A stretch of 64,000 bases of DNA from Periweissella cryptocerci (GCF_004358325.1 NZ_CP037940.1:1302001-1366000); one strand, 5' to 3'; positions 20,130 through 29,946 are shown, counted from the stretch's first letter. A program made the numbers and translations. The notes: generated by a model not told the origin, from the letters alone.

Positions 20130-20172
20130 GCAAAAAGGGACGCGAGACTCATCGTCCGCGTCCCTTTTTAGT
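20130..20172. terminator. Hairpin between nupC and nucleoside hydrolase
   Basis: GGGACGCG..CGCGTCCC with A/T runs on both sides; functional on either strand. On the minus strand it would limit read-through from nupC into the hydrolase gene. Confidence 0.8.
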
Positions 20173-20258
20173 AGACTAATTTTACGTCTTAGCGAGTGAC
20201 AGTCGCTATCATATGCGATTGTAAACTTACATTAAGACTTTGCGTAAGATTGAAAATC

Positions 20259-21557
20259 TTACCAGCTAAACATACCAACCAAACCGGCTGACATAAGTGA
20301 TACCAAGATACCTGAAGCAAGCATCAAGAGAACACTCTTAGAAATTGCATCATTGTTTTCCTTATCAACAATACCCTTGAAGGCACCGATAATCATACCA
20401 GTAGTTGAGAAGTTAGCGAATGAAGTCAAGAAGACAGTTAACACGGCAACGAAGTGCTTAGTGTATAAACCACCACCGGCGAAGTTATCCTTAACCGCAG
20501 CAGCAATATCCTTAGAAACTTCACCCATAACAACGAATTCATTAGTAACCAACTTAGTACCCATGAAACGAGCCAATTTGAAGGCGTCTTCGGGGTTGAA
20601 ACCAAGTAAGTAAGCAAATGGGAACATGATAACTCCCAAGATGTTTTCCAATGAAAGGTTAGGGTTAATCAAACCAAGCAACTTGTCGATCATGTAAGCC
20701 AAGGCAACGAAAGCGATAACGTTGGCGATAATGATCAAGATCAAACGACCGGCACCCAAGATTGAGTCACCCAAGAATGAGAAGAATGGTTCCTTTTTGC
20801 CGTCAGCTTCAACGTCGCTGGCGTCAACGTCACCGGCACCACCAACAGAAACGATGATGTCTTCTTCAGCAGGAACATCAACTGGGTTCAAGAGAGAAGT
20901 GATGATGATTGCGTTCAAGACGTTCAATGGAACGGCTGTAATAACGTAAACACCAGGCATCATCCCAATGTAGGCACCCAAGATAGAAGCAGTCACACAG
21001 CTCATTGACATCAAGGCAATCGTAACATTACGTTGTGCCTTCATTGACTTCAATTGACGTTGTGAAACAGCAAGTGCTTCAGTGTTACCCAAGAACATCA
21101 TTTCAACAGCGAAGAATGATTCGAACTTAGGTTGACCAGTAATGAATGACAAACCTTTACCAACCCATTTGATGATGAATGGTAACACACCAATATAAGT
21201 CAAGATGTCAAACAATGGCACAATCATCAAAACAGGCAACAAGGCTGAAGTGATGAAGTTCATTGAATCGCCGGCCATTGCACCACCGATTTCAGGTCCC
21301 ATTGATGCAGGCACCCAGTTAGGCAATGCAAATGCAATCCCCTTGTAAGATGCGTCAACTAACCATACGAAACCATCGGCAGCTGATTGAACAGCGTCAC
21401 GACCGTAAGAGAATTGAGTGAAGAACCATGCCAAGACTACGTTAATAACCAAGACAGTAACTACTGAACGCCAGTGGATGCCCTTCTTGTTGTTAGATAA
21501 CAAGAACGCAACACCCAAGAAGACGAAAATACCGATAATATTTATTGCTAAATACAT
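20259..21557 (-). CDS. nupC: Concentrative nucleoside transporter NupC
   Basis: 432 residues, polytopic CNT-family importer using a proton or sodium gradient. Recognised by GAMAGDSMNFITSALLPVL, EMMFLGNTEALAVSQRQL, and the C-terminal TGMIIGAFKGI region. A cytoplasmic acidic loop around 225-260 is variable in this family. Its promoter carries TTGCAA-N17-TATGAT and a cre-like site further upstream. Confidence 0.92.
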   Translation of the reverse strand: MYLAINIIGIFVFLGVAFLLSNNKKGIHWRSVVTVLVINVVLAWFFTQFSYGRDAVQSAADGFVWLVDASYKGIAFALPNWVPASMGPEIGGAMAGDSMNFITSALLPVLMIVPLFDILTYIGVLPFIIKWVGKGLSFITGQPKFESFFAVEMMFLGNTEALAVSQRQLKSMKAQRNVTIALMSMSCVTASILGAYIGMMPGVYVITAVPLNVLNAIIITSLLNPVDVPAEEDIIVSVGGAGDVDASDVEADGKKEPFFSFLGDSILGAGRLILIIIANVIAFVALAYMIDKLLGLINPNLSLENILGVIMFPFAYLLGFNPEDAFKLARFMGTKLVTNEFVVMGEVSKDIAAAVKDNFAGGGLYTKHFVAVLTVFLTSFANFSTTGMIIGAFKGIVDKENNDAISKSVLLMLASGILVSLMSAGLVGMFSW

Positions 21558-21650
21558 ATGCGTATCCTTTCCTGAATGCGAAGATTACTCTTCGAAGTTT
21601 TTTTAATAATTGCATTTCGATTTGCATCGAATGTTTTTTGTACATTGATT

Positions 21651-21679
21651 ATCATACAGAAGAATGAAAAGGCTTGCAA
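21651..21679 (-). promoter_or_regulatory. nupC promoter
   Basis: TTGCAA, 17 bases, TATGAT on the minus strand, about 90 bases before nupC. Confidence 0.6.
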
Positions 21680-21741
21680 GAGGTAACTCTTATCTTCAAA
21701 CATTCGGAATTAAAGTTAACAAAGTCTTCACATTCCCTTCA

Positions 21742-21756
21742 ATGTAAGCGTTTTCT
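21742..21756. promoter_or_regulatory. cre-like site (CcpA operator)
   Basis: ATGTAAGCGTTTTCT fits the catabolite-responsive consensus WTGNAARCGNWWNCA with one mismatch at the last base. It lies upstream of the nupC -35, consistent with carbon catabolite control of nucleoside use. Confidence 0.55.
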
Positions 21757-21896
21757 TAGTAAATAACGAACCTTTTCACAAAGTGAGGCATTTCCGGTAA
21801 ATCGTTTTACAAAAATACCGAATATTACCCTCGAAATTCTTTCTTAAATATCGTAAAAAAACTAGCAAGATGGATTACTTTCACCGGGAATTTTCA

Positions 21897-21924
21897 TTGA
21901 CTTCTCATTTTTCTCGTATACACT
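21897..21924 (+). promoter_or_regulatory. msrA promoter
   Basis: TTGACT, 16 bases, TACACT, about 30 bases upstream of the msrA start. Confidence 0.5.
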
Positions 21925-21955
21925 AATTAATAATAAGGAAATGAGGTATGTAATT

Positions 21956-22480
21956 ATGAGTGAACAACTTGATACAGCAATTTTTGCGGGTGGATGTTTC
22001 TGGTGTATGGTGGCTCCCTTTGACAGTTTGCCAGGAATTGTTAAGATCCGTTCGGGTTATACTGGTGGGCACACCGTCGACCCAACGTACGAAGAAGTCT
22101 CAAGCCACACAACTGGCCACACAGAAGCCGTTAAAATTTGGTTTGACCCTTCTCTTTACAGCTACGAACAATTAGTTGCAACTTACTGGCAGGTCACTGA
22201 CCCCACTGATGCTGGCGGACAGTTCCAAGACCGCGGCGATAACTACCGCCCTGTTATTTTCGTTAATAGTGCCGAACAACGGGCTATTGCCGAAAAGTCA
22301 AAAACCGAGCTACAAGCTACACCAATTTTTGCCCAACCAATTGTCACGACAATTGAAGACGCGCAACCATTTTATGAAGCCGAAGAATATCACCAAGACT
22401 TCTATAAGAAGAACAAATCACGCTACGAAGCAGAACACGCTCCCCGCGCTGAATTTGAAAAAGCCCACTGGGATAAATAA
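21956..22480 (+). CDS. msrA: Peptide-methionine (S)-S-oxide reductase MsrA
   Basis: Repairs oxidised methionine. About 174 residues from ATG at 21956 (MSEQLD), with GAGG nine bases upstream; an ATG five codons earlier overlaps that ribosome site. The catalytic GGCFWC motif puts the nucleophilic Cys at residue 14, followed by [37 protein letters not shown] and [11 protein letters not shown] typical of MsrA. Confidence 0.96.
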   Translation: MSEQLDTAIFAGGCFWCMVAPFDSLPGIVKIRSGYTGGHTVDPTYEEVSSHTTGHTEAVKIWFDPSLYSYEQLVATYWQVTDPTDAGGQFQDRGDNYRPVIFVNSAEQRAIAEKSKTELQATPIFAQPIVTTIEDAQPFYEAEEYHQDFYKKNKSRYEAEHAPRAEFEKAHWDK

Positions 22481-22490
22481 TTTGCCAAAA

Positions 22491-22537
22491 AACTCGCAAC
22501 GATTAGATGTTAATCTAATTATTGCGAGTTTTTTTGC
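22491..22537 (+). terminator. msrA terminator
   Basis: AACTCGCAA..TTGCGAGTT stem with an inner ATTAGAT/ATCTAAT stem, then TTTTTTT. Confidence 0.9.
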
Positions 22538-22667
22538 CGTTCATTGTCCGCAATTAAGTTTCACGAATAATTGCATTTATGCCCTGGTTGTCGCATAATG
22601 TGGAACGAAAAAGCCTGCACTACGAAAGCTACAAGCTTAGCTGGATTAATTTAGATAGGAATTCACT

Positions 22668-22871
22668 GTGAAAAGATATTGGAAATTATTTTTAGTCTTT
22701 GTATTTGCCGCTGTATTTACAGTTAATAGGTTTTGGTTTTTTGGTCATTTTCTGTATGCTGGTAAACTCGGGACTTTTTGGACAAGTACGCTTGGAAGCT
22801 TTATTTTGATGCTGATTTTCACCGGGTTAGCAACATGGACGACACCAACTAGTAAAAAAATGCTGTCCTAG
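22668..22871 (+). CDS. Small two-helix membrane protein
   Basis: 67 residues from GTG at 22668, with AGGA upstream. Two hydrophobic helices (about 6-30 and 37-58) separated by a short loop. I do not recognise the family. Its stop codon TAG lies inside the first bases (CTAG) of repeat element B, so the present C-terminus (SKKMLS) may have been created when the element arrived. Confidence 0.5.
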   Translation: MKRYWKLFLVFVFAAVFTVNRFWFFGHFLYAGKLGTFWTSTLGSFILMLIFTGLATWTTPTSKKMLS

Positions 22872-23248
22872 CGCGGAATTGTCGTTTAGGTACTTTTCAA
22901 TCATCGAATTACTGAGGTTCTATTGAGTCTCCATTGTTTTTTTCCATGTCACTGTGGTCTATGGTTGGTAACTGTCTTTCACTAGTTTGAGCACCATTCC
23001 TAACTAACGAAGTGCCGGTAAATTACTTGGCGGGCGTAGCCTTTACACCGCGACTGGGGTGATATGTGTGCAACACATGTCGCCGCTGAGGATGAGATGA
23101 GGAGTCTTGGGGATTTATCCCCTAGAGTCCCAGCTTATTCGAACCGACCAAGACCGCACTTTGGCTTGGAAGGCTGCTTCCAGCGTGGTGCGCCAAGTAA
23201 TTTGCCGGCACGTAGTGGCTAATTTTATTCAATCCCGCATCAGACGAA
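22868..23248 (+). repeat. Structured intergenic element, copy B with 5' arm
   Basis: Core 23004-23218 runs from CTAACGAAGTGCC to GGCACGTAGTGG. P1 pairs GTGCCGGTAAATTACTTGGCG with CGCCAAGTAATTTGCCGGCAC. P3 is a GATATGTGT/ACACATGTC hairpin, P4 GGAGTCTTGGGGA/TCCCCTAGAGTCC, P5 CCAAG..CTTGG with the ACCG..TTTGG loop. A 136-nt 5' arm is shared with copies D and F, and short terminal inverted repeats (GCGGAATTG with CAATCCCGC) enclose the unit. Confidence 0.82.
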
Positions 23249-23308
23249 ATAGATCAAAAAATGCCCGTCAGCACCTAGTAAACTAAGCATCAACGAACAT
23301 CTAATTGG

Positions 23309-23842
23309 TTATTTAATTTCACTAATTGTTGTGGGGGCCTTAACTGTGCTAGCAAAGCTCAAGATTTTTTCAGCATTTAACTTGCTAATCATCGCTTCGA
23401 TAGTCGCGTCAATTAATGCTAATGCGCTATCGTCGTTTTGTGGGACAGTTGGCACCTCGCCAATATTTTTGAGGCGTTTCATAATTTCGCCCGTAAAATA
23501 ATCATACGCTTGCTTGGGATACATCCCCATTGTAATTTGATTCATGCCCGCCCGAATGACATCTAATGAAAAGACTGACTTCAGCATCGTGAGTAAAATA
23601 ATATCTGCCACTTGCATGATTGAGTATTTCTTTTTGTTTGGGGCAAGGACAACTTTCTTCTTCACATAGTTATTAACCATTGTGGCGGTCACGGTCCCCA
23701 ATTCCAAAGGAGCTAAGGCGTCATTTACAAATTCCAGCACTTGATCCATGTACAGATCAAACTTTGGCAAGTCATCCCATGCTGGTAACGTAACCATTGT
23801 CATTGCCGTTTGCCACTCTTGATAATTTTGATATTCTGCCAT
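23309..23842 (-). CDS. DUF1836 family protein
   Basis: About 177 residues from ATG at 23842 (MAEYQNYQEW), eight bases from AGGTGG; a GTG four codons upstream overlaps the ribosome site. The central part, TATMVNNYVKKKVVLAPNKKKYSIMQVADIILLTMLKSVFSLDVI, is the DUF1836 helix-turn-helix-like core. Role unknown, possibly regulatory. Confidence 0.85.
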   Translation of the reverse strand: MAEYQNYQEWQTAMTMVTLPAWDDLPKFDLYMDQVLEFVNDALAPLELGTVTATMVNNYVKKKVVLAPNKKKYSIMQVADIILLTMLKSVFSLDVIRAGMNQITMGMYPKQAYDYFTGEIMKRLKNIGEVPTVPQNDDSALALIDATIEAMISKLNAEKILSFASTVKAPTTISEIK

Positions 23843-24016
23843 CGCCATTTCCACCTTTGTTATTTCTCGCGTTTACACCGTTGTTATTCTCCTTATAGTA
23901 TACGCTACATCATCTAGTTATGTAACCTAGTTCACCTATCCTCGTGTCGATACTTCCACTCCACCACATTCTAAGCTATACTAACTTTACTATATTAAAG
24001 AAGCAGGTAAATTATT

Positions 24017-24343
24017 ATGTTATTTGACCCTACTAAAAAGCGGGTTGTCGGCGACGATGTTAAAGCGCTCCTCCCCGCTGAAGTAATTAATCAATTATGG
24101 TTACGAGTTAATCAAATGCGCAAAGACAACGTGCTGGTTGATGCAACTGTCGCAATCGCATTTTCTGATGACGTGGATCCGGACAACGTGTTCATCATGG
24201 TCATCCAACAACAAGGAAACATTGCCCTACCATATGATATTCCCTACACCGGTGAAAAAGACTTCCTTGGTAAAGGCACTATCGTCATTGTCAGTGACAA
24301 ACCCAAAGCACTCAAGATGACAATTTCCGAATTGAATAAATAA
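24017..24343 (+). CDS. DUF960 family protein
   Basis: 108 residues. The start MLFDPTKKRVVGDDVKALLP and the mixed alpha/beta pattern with WLRVNQMRK match the DUF960 family of small Firmicutes proteins. Function unknown. GCAGG lies upstream of the ATG. Confidence 0.75.
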   Translation: MLFDPTKKRVVGDDVKALLPAEVINQLWLRVNQMRKDNVLVDATVAIAFSDDVDPDNVFIMVIQQQGNIALPYDIPYTGEKDFLGKGTIVIVSDKPKALKMTISELNK

Positions 24344-24345
24344 CA

Positions 24346-24406
24346 AAAAAGTTTTCCACCGCATTGCGTAACTAATACGTTATCCACCGGTGGAAAACTT
24401 TTTTTG
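24346..24406 (+). terminator. Terminator after DUF960 gene
   Basis: AAAGTTTTCCACCG pairs with CGGTGGAAAACTTT around an inner hairpin, followed by TTTTTTT. Confidence 0.85.
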
Positions 24407-24512
24407 CATCAAGCGCTGTATTATGCTCTTTTTTCTACATAACTTGGTTTTAGCGTTGACTCTTTTTTGCTGTTGGTGCTGGTGCAATCCCCCGTGCTCC
24501 TTTTCTACAACA

Positions 24513-24546
24513 CAAAAAAACGAGCTAGTTATTAACCAGCTCGCTT
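24513..24546 (-). terminator. murF terminator
   Basis: GCGAGCTGGTTA pairs with TAACTAGCTCGT, then TTTTTTT on the minus strand, just past the murF stop. Confidence 0.85.
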
Positions 24547-24551
24547 ATTAT

Positions 24552-25928
24552 TTATTTTAATAACTCTGCCAAAACTTGTTCCAAATGAATCCCGTGACTT
24601 GCTTTGAGCATTACGGTATCAGTTGGTTCCAAGATTGCTTGTAAATCGGTTACCAATGATGCTTTATCATTTGCCGCATATTGGTGGATTTGGTCGGTTG
24701 TGAACTTCGCTTGCAACGCGGCTGCTAACGCGGTAACGTCTTCACCAACTAAGTACACACCGGCGACTTCTGCTGGTTCAATATAGTCTGCTAATTGCGC
24801 GTGTAAATCACGACTGTCTTCACCAAGCTCCAGCATATCGCCAAGCACAACGTAGCGTTTACCATCAACGCGCGTATTCGCAAAAGTCTTCAAAACTTCC
24901 TTGGCAGCGGTTGGATTTGAATTATACACATCACTCAAAATCCGCGCGCCGTTGCGCATTTGAATCCATTGCGTCCGGTTTGAAGTTAACACAACGTTAC
25001 GCAACGCAATCTGGAGGTTTTCGGCTGAAATCCCTAGTTCAATCCCAATTGAGATTGCCGCTAATGCATTGGCAACGTTGTAATCACCTAACAATGGAAT
25101 CGTAAAGGTGATATTTGGCCATTTGTTAGTTTGGAAGCTCGTTGAATAATCATCCGCTTGAATATCAATGGCGTAAAGTTCATTGCTGGCGTCCAAACCA
25201 AATGTACGTTGTTCTTGCTTAACATTTTGGGCACGTTCAACTAACAATGGTTCATCGCCGTTGTAAACGAATAACCCTTCTGGATTCAAACCGTTAACGA
25301 TTTCCATTTTGGCGTCAGCAATCCGTGCGCGCGTTTTGAAAAATTCAATGTGTGCTTCACCAATCATGGTGATTACCGCAATATCTGGTTTCACGAGGTT
25401 GCTCAAGAAATCGAGTTGCCCAGAACGATCCATCCCTAATTCAACAACTAAAAGTTCCGTACTTTGTTCCATCCGCAAGATGGTGATTGGTGTCCCGATT
25501 TCATTGTTAAAGTTTTCTGGCGTCTTAATCATGTTATATTGAGTACTACCAATAGCCGCAATCAAGTCTTTTGTCGTCGTTTTACCATTTGAACCAGTGA
25601 CCGCAACGACCTTCGGATTGAGTTTTGCCAAATAAGCGCGGGCTAAATCTTGCAAGCCAATCAAAGTATCGTTAACCAAGAGCACAGGGAAATCATTTGG
25701 AACGCTAGCAATGTGGTCTTTACCCCACAAAGTTGCTACGGCACCATTTGCTTGGGCATCAGCAATAAAGTTATGACCATCGTTATCCGCAATCAAAGGG
25801 ATAAACAAGGCGCCGGGTTTCAAGTCCCGACTGTCAAAAGCCACTGATGTAATTTCAATATCAGCATATTCTGTAATATCATTTGTTGCATGCACTGCAT
25901 GAGCAACATCTGTAAGTTTAATTTTCAT
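24552..25928 (-). CDS. murF: UDP-MurNAc-tripeptide--D-alanyl-D-alanine ligase
   Basis: Adds D-Ala-D-Ala (or D-Ala-D-Lac) to the UDP-MurNAc-tripeptide, completing the peptidoglycan stem; 458 residues. N-terminal UMP-binding part SVAFDSRDLKPGALFIPL, ATP-binding VVAVTGSNGKTTTKDLI near 107-123, then TPENFNNEIGTPITIL and the C-terminal YNSNPTAAKEVL and VLGDMLELGEDSRDLH blocks are all present. Stands alone between terminators. Confidence 0.97.
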   Translation of the reverse strand: MKIKLTDVAHAVHATNDITEYADIEITSVAFDSRDLKPGALFIPLIADNDGHNFIADAQANGAVATLWGKDHIASVPNDFPVLLVNDTLIGLQDLARAYLAKLNPKVVAVTGSNGKTTTKDLIAAIGSTQYNMIKTPENFNNEIGTPITILRMEQSTELLVVELGMDRSGQLDFLSNLVKPDIAVITMIGEAHIEFFKTRARIADAKMEIVNGLNPEGLFVYNGDEPLLVERAQNVKQEQRTFGLDASNELYAIDIQADDYSTSFQTNKWPNITFTIPLLGDYNVANALAAISIGIELGISAENLQIALRNVVLTSNRTQWIQMRNGARILSDVYNSNPTAAKEVLKTFANTRVDGKRYVVLGDMLELGEDSRDLHAQLADYIEPAEVAGVYLVGEDVTALAAALQAKFTTDQIHQYAANDKASLVTDLQAILEPTDTVMLKASHGIHLEQVLAELLK

Positions 25929-26039
25929 TAGATAAAAACCGTCCTATTCCACGCTGTTTCTATATTCTGTCCTTCAATCGTTGTACTTTGGTACACGATT
26001 AGCTAGTATTAATAATATCAAATATTCGAGGTAAAACCT

Positions 26040-26510
26040 ATGCAAAACATTCTATTTGTTTGTCTTGGTAATATTGCGCGCTCAACAATGGCTGAAGCAA
26101 TGTTCCGGCAAATGGTTAAAGACGCTAATTTACAAGATAAAATTACCGTTGATTCGGCTGGAACGTCAAACTGGGAAGTGGGTAATCCTCCACATCCCGG
26201 TACCCAAGGCGAACTATTCAAACACAATATTCCCTTCGACGGCATTAAAGCACGGCAAATCAAACCGAAAGATTTTGACTGGGCGGATTACATCATCACG
26301 ATGGATACCCAAAACATCGATGACTTGATGCGTAAAGCACCCAACAAAGCCGCCCAACAAAAAATCCATATGGCGTATGATATCTTACCAGGTTATGAAG
26401 GTAAGGAAATTCCTGATCCTTGGTACTCACACCGTTTTGATATAACTTTTGAGCAGCTCAGCGAAACACTACCAGCTTGGCTCACGAAGATTGAAAAAGA
26501 ACTCGACTGA
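26040..26510 (+). CDS. Low-molecular-weight protein-tyrosine phosphatase
   Basis: 156 residues. The P-loop VCLGNIARS at residues 7-15 gives the CX5R signature (Cys8, Arg14), and IPDPWY near 124 supplies the general-acid Asp. In Gram-positive bacteria such enzymes act on tyrosine kinases of capsule synthesis or on arginine phosphate; no partner kinase is adjacent here. Confidence 0.94.
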   Translation: MQNILFVCLGNIARSTMAEAMFRQMVKDANLQDKITVDSAGTSNWEVGNPPHPGTQGELFKHNIPFDGIKARQIKPKDFDWADYIITMDTQNIDDLMRKAPNKAAQQKIHMAYDILPGYEGKEIPDPWYSHRFDITFEQLSETLPAWLTKIEKELD

Positions 26511-26532
26511 TGCAGTCTGGTTCTTTTTTATT

Positions 26533-27312
26533 TTATATCAATCCGAACTGCTTTAATCCTTCGACGATACCGCCTTCCAGATTACTACTTGTTACATACT
26601 CGGCTTCAGCTTTAACTTCTGCTAAACCGTTGCCCATTACAATTGCATGGTCTGCTTGCCGTAACACGGGCAAATCATTCACGCCATCACCAAACGCATA
26701 CGTGGGTGCACCTGCTAAACCAAGCTCGTTAATGAATTCCGTCATCCCAGTGGCTTTGTCAGCTTCGATAGTCACCGTGTCTAGCGCAAACGGCGAGTTC
26801 CGATAAAAGTGTAATTGGTCGCCGAATACGGCCTCATATTCCACCTGTAAATCTAATTCCGCAACAGCTGGAGTAAATGTCATAATCATTGAGATTGGCA
26901 TATGCTTGTAGGCCTCGGGATTATACGCAACATCTGTCTCATGATATTGTTTTTCCGTCCACTCATCAACGGCGGTCAACATTGTGTTATCATCGTCACA
27001 CAACGCTAACGGATTATTGTGCGCCGCAGCAAAACGACTCAACGCCTTAATCACTGGCGTTGGAATGGCATGCTGGATTATTCGTTGATTATCATGCATA
27101 ATTGATGCACCATTTTCACTAATAATATCCGTAATCCCGGTTACCTGCCGCGCTTCACTAATATCCGCTAAATTCCGCCCCGTGTTAATGACTGGCAAAA
27201 TATTATTGGCACGTAATTGCTGGATTGCTTGCACATTTTCCGGGCTAACACTACGGTGGTTCGCACTATACAACGTCCCATCTAAATCAAAAAAGACAAT
27301 CGCTTTGTACAT
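26533..27312 (-). CDS. HAD-superfamily Cof-type sugar phosphatase
   Basis: 259 residues from ATG at 27312 (MYKAIVFFDLDGTLY), with AGAGGTG seven bases upstream; the frame also has a GTG three codons before. Motif I is FFDLDGTLY, motif II the NTGR segment, and motif IV YAFGDGVNDLPVLRQADHAIVMGN. Type IIB cap domain. Sugar phosphate or FMN-like substrates are typical; the true substrate is unknown. Confidence 0.9.
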   Translation of the reverse strand: MYKAIVFFDLDGTLYSANHRSVSPENVQAIQQLRANNILPVINTGRNLADISEARQVTGITDIISENGASIMHDNQRIIQHAIPTPVIKALSRFAAAHNNPLALCDDDNTMLTAVDEWTEKQYHETDVAYNPEAYKHMPISMIMTFTPAVAELDLQVEYEAVFGDQLHFYRNSPFALDTVTIEADKATGMTEFINELGLAGAPTYAFGDGVNDLPVLRQADHAIVMGNGLAEVKAEAEYVTSSNLEGGIVEGLKQFGLI

Positions 27313-27394
27313 AGATATCACCTCTCAATTTTTTCATAGCTCTAACATAACAGAAAAATTTGAATATGTTGTGAAATGCTGGCACGTCAACAAG

Positions 27395-27434
27395 CCCGAT
27401 TCCCCCTTCTTAATAAGGTAGAAATCAGGCTTAT
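27395..27434 (-). terminator. Hairpin after sortase gene
   Basis: AAGCCTGATT pairs with AATCGGGCTT with an inner CTACCTTATTAAGAAGG stem; only a weak U-tract follows. Confidence 0.5.
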
Positions 27435-27437
27435 TAC

Positions 27438-28145
27438 TTATTTCAAAACTTTAAACGACTTTGTAAATCCCTTAATCGCTTCTTTGGGCGCATCTTTGTA
27501 CTTGTAAACCTTATTGAACTTACCACGCACCATCAATCGTTTATCACCGGTGTCATCACATGTAATCAGTGTAATAATCTGCTTGCCTGGCACATCGTCA
27601 ACCACCTTCACATCCGTTGCGGGAATGAATTTCCGTTGATACGTCGTATATTCATACACGTTCTTCAAGTCCGTTAGGTAAATTTTTTGACCGGGTCGGC
27701 TTTTCCAGTACAACGGTCCAAACAAAATATCCTTCGCAACTACGTGGTGTGAAGCTAAAGCGTAGTTCGCTTGCCCCATTTTTTGATTTGGCTTCAAGGT
27801 TCCGGCTGCTAAAGCTAATGTTTCGTTGTCCAAACCATTGGCAATCGGCAAATTCAACCCAATGCTTGGAATGTTAAGCAGGCCAATTGCGTTAATTGAC
27901 TTATGTTCCAAGCGTGCCTTGGCGACCGTTTGGAAATCAAGTGCGTTAACTTTGTCAAAATCATAATTAGCTTGCTTGTTTTTGTTCTCTGCTAACATTT
28001 TAGCGGAAACGGTTGGCTGATATGAATGAATCATCATCCGCGATAATTGCCGGTTAAAAATCAGTACCAAAGCCACCAGTACTAGGATGATTGCCACAAC
28101 ATTGACCAACACTTTCTGGAACCGTGTTGATTTTTTCTTAGTCAT
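27438..28145 (-). CDS. srtA: Class A sortase (transpeptidase)
   Basis: Anchors LPxTG proteins to peptidoglycan at the outer membrane face. 235 residues: N-terminal membrane helix (about 12-30), then the sortase barrel. Catalytic His in ASHH near 131, Cys in TLITC near 194, and Arg in DKRLMV near 202. The only typical sortase in the window, so the likely housekeeping enzyme for the surface proteins at 32.8-42 kb. Confidence 0.94.
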   Translation of the reverse strand: MTKKKSTRFQKVLVNVVAIILVLVALVLIFNRQLSRMMIHSYQPTVSAKMLAENKNKQANYDFDKVNALDFQTVAKARLEHKSINAIGLLNIPSIGLNLPIANGLDNETLALAAGTLKPNQKMGQANYALASHHVVAKDILFGPLYWKSRPGQKIYLTDLKNVYEYTTYQRKFIPATDVKVVDDVPGKQIITLITCDDTGDKRLMVRGKFNKVYKYKDAPKEAIKGFTKSFKVLK

Positions 28146-28364
28146 TGAAAATTCCTCAGTTTTTTCTAGCTACCTTATCGGTAAATGGTGGTAGACTATT
28201 CTAATGAATATTTTACCACAGCCGTCAAAATTGTGACGTATTACCAATTATTAATCCCAAAACATGCTAACGTTATCATCGTCATAATTTTCTAGTGCCA
28301 TTATTTTATCAGCAAGGCACGATGTCGCAATACGGAAACTACATATTTATAGAAAGAAAATAAA

Positions 28365-29606
28365 ATGCTTAAAAATAAAGAGCCTTGGCAACAAAATTTA
28401 ATCGTTCTCTGGTTTGGTACCTTCATGGCTGGGATGGCTTTCTCGGAAATCATGCCTTTCCTGTCCCTCTACGTGGATACGCTTGGTCACTTCAGCAAGA
28501 GTCAACTAACTTTCCTTAGTGGGATAACATTTTCCGCAACTTTTGTCGTTACCGCCATCGTTTCACCGCTTTGGGGTAAGTTAGCCGATCGCAAAGGGCG
28601 GAAGTTAATGCTATTACGGGCGTCATTGGGGATGGCAATCGTTCTAGGCGCGATGGGGCTAGTTAGCAATGTCTGGCAGCTAATTGCGCTCCGGCTCTTA
28701 CAAGGGGTCTTCTCAGGCTATATTAGTAATGCCAACGCGTTGATTGCGTCCGAAACACCTAAAACACAAGCGGGGAAAGCAATGGGGACAATTGTCACTG
28801 GCTCAACGGCTGGTGGTTTACTTGGGCCCCTCCTTGGTGGTACGTTAGCGGGGATTTTCAGTTACCGCATGACCTTCTTCATCACCGCCGGCATCTTGTT
28901 CTTGGTTTTCTTCTTGAGTTGGTTCTTCGTTAAGGAAACGTTCAAACCATCCGCCGCCCAAATGGCACACGCCCAAACATCCAAACAAGTTTGGGGACAA
29001 ATTAAATATCCCCACTTAATCTGGGGCTTATTCATTACCACGATGATTATCCAAGCTGGTAACAACTCAATTACCCCCATCCTCAGCCTGTACGTGCGTG
29101 AGCTACTAAATGGTCATGGGAGCGTCACGTTTATGGCCGGCATTGTGGCGGCCGTCCCCGGGGTGGCAACGATTATTGCCGCACCGCGCTTCGGTCGACT
29201 CGGCGATCGTATCGGGACTGACCGGATGATTACGTTTGGCTTCATCTTCGCAATTATCGTGTACATTGCCACCGCGTTTACGACCAACATTTGGCAGCTA
29301 ATTGCCTTGCGTTTCCTTGTTGGGATTTCCGATGCAACCATGGTGCCTGCCGTCCAAACAATGCTGACGAAGTACACCCCTCGCTCGGCGACAAGTCGGA
29401 TCTTTTCATATAATCAAAGTTTCCAAGCCATGGGGAATATCATGGGACCACAAATTGGTTCCGTCGTTTCCCACTTCTTCAACTATACCGGCGTCTTCGT
29501 ATCAACTGCTGTATTAGTCGGTATGAACTTCACGTTATTCCGCTTTAATTCTAAGCCCGTCCGTAAAGAACGCGAGGCTCGCGAAGCAGCGGAGCACGCC
29601 GCTTAA
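28365..29606 (+). CDS. MFS multidrug-type efflux transporter
   Basis: 413 residues, about 12 membrane helices. The motif A loop between helices 2 and 3, GKLADRKGRKLMLLRASLG, and the motif C-like helix 5, MGTIVTGSTAGGLLGPLLGGTLAG, mark a proton-antiporter drug exporter of the PmrA/MdtG kind. Substrate unknown. The coding frame ends 20 bases before repeat element C. Confidence 0.9.
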   Translation: MLKNKEPWQQNLIVLWFGTFMAGMAFSEIMPFLSLYVDTLGHFSKSQLTFLSGITFSATFVVTAIVSPLWGKLADRKGRKLMLLRASLGMAIVLGAMGLVSNVWQLIALRLLQGVFSGYISNANALIASETPKTQAGKAMGTIVTGSTAGGLLGPLLGGTLAGIFSYRMTFFITAGILFLVFFLSWFFVKETFKPSAAQMAHAQTSKQVWGQIKYPHLIWGLFITTMIIQAGNNSITPILSLYVRELLNGHGSVTFMAGIVAAVPGVATIIAAPRFGRLGDRIGTDRMITFGFIFAIIVYIATAFTTNIWQLIALRFLVGISDATMVPAVQTMLTKYTPRSATSRIFSYNQSFQAMGNIMGPQIGSVVSHFFNYTGVFVSTAVLVGMNFTLFRFNSKPVRKEREAREAAEHAA

Positions 29607-29661
29607 TTTAATGGCTAAATTTTTTCTAGTGTGGAATTTGGATATGTGTCTCAGATTGATT

Positions 29662-29865
29662 CCCACTACGAGGCTGGAACCAGTCTGGACACCGTGATGG
29701 AAGACAAGCATTTGAAGCCACAGTGCGGTCTTCAAATGTTTGCGAAGCTTGGTTCGCTAACGCGGTAACCATCTTCACAAATCCATAATCAGTAACGAAA
29801 CCCGTTACTGATTATGCCATCACGGTGCGAGCTAAAGTCCAGCCTGTTTCCAGCCTCTTCGTTAG
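29662..29865 (-). repeat. Structured intergenic element, core copy C1
   Basis: On the minus strand it runs CTAACGAAGAGGC to CCTCGTAGTGG. P1: GAGGCTGGAAACAG.. with ..CTGGTTCCAGCCTC; P2: CACCGTGATGG with CCATCACGGTG, perfect; P3: ATAATCAGTAACG with CGTTACTGATTAT, perfect; P5: CATTTGAAG with CTTCAAATG, perfect, closing the conserved ACCG..TGTGG loop. The stem sequences differ from all other copies but still pair. Confidence 0.82.
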
Positions 29866-29946
29866 TTTGAGCAGGCGGTCTGACTAGTAATATGCCGTAA
29901 TCCTTGTCGCTGCAAGTTTAGCGGTAATCAGTAATTCCACGCTTAT

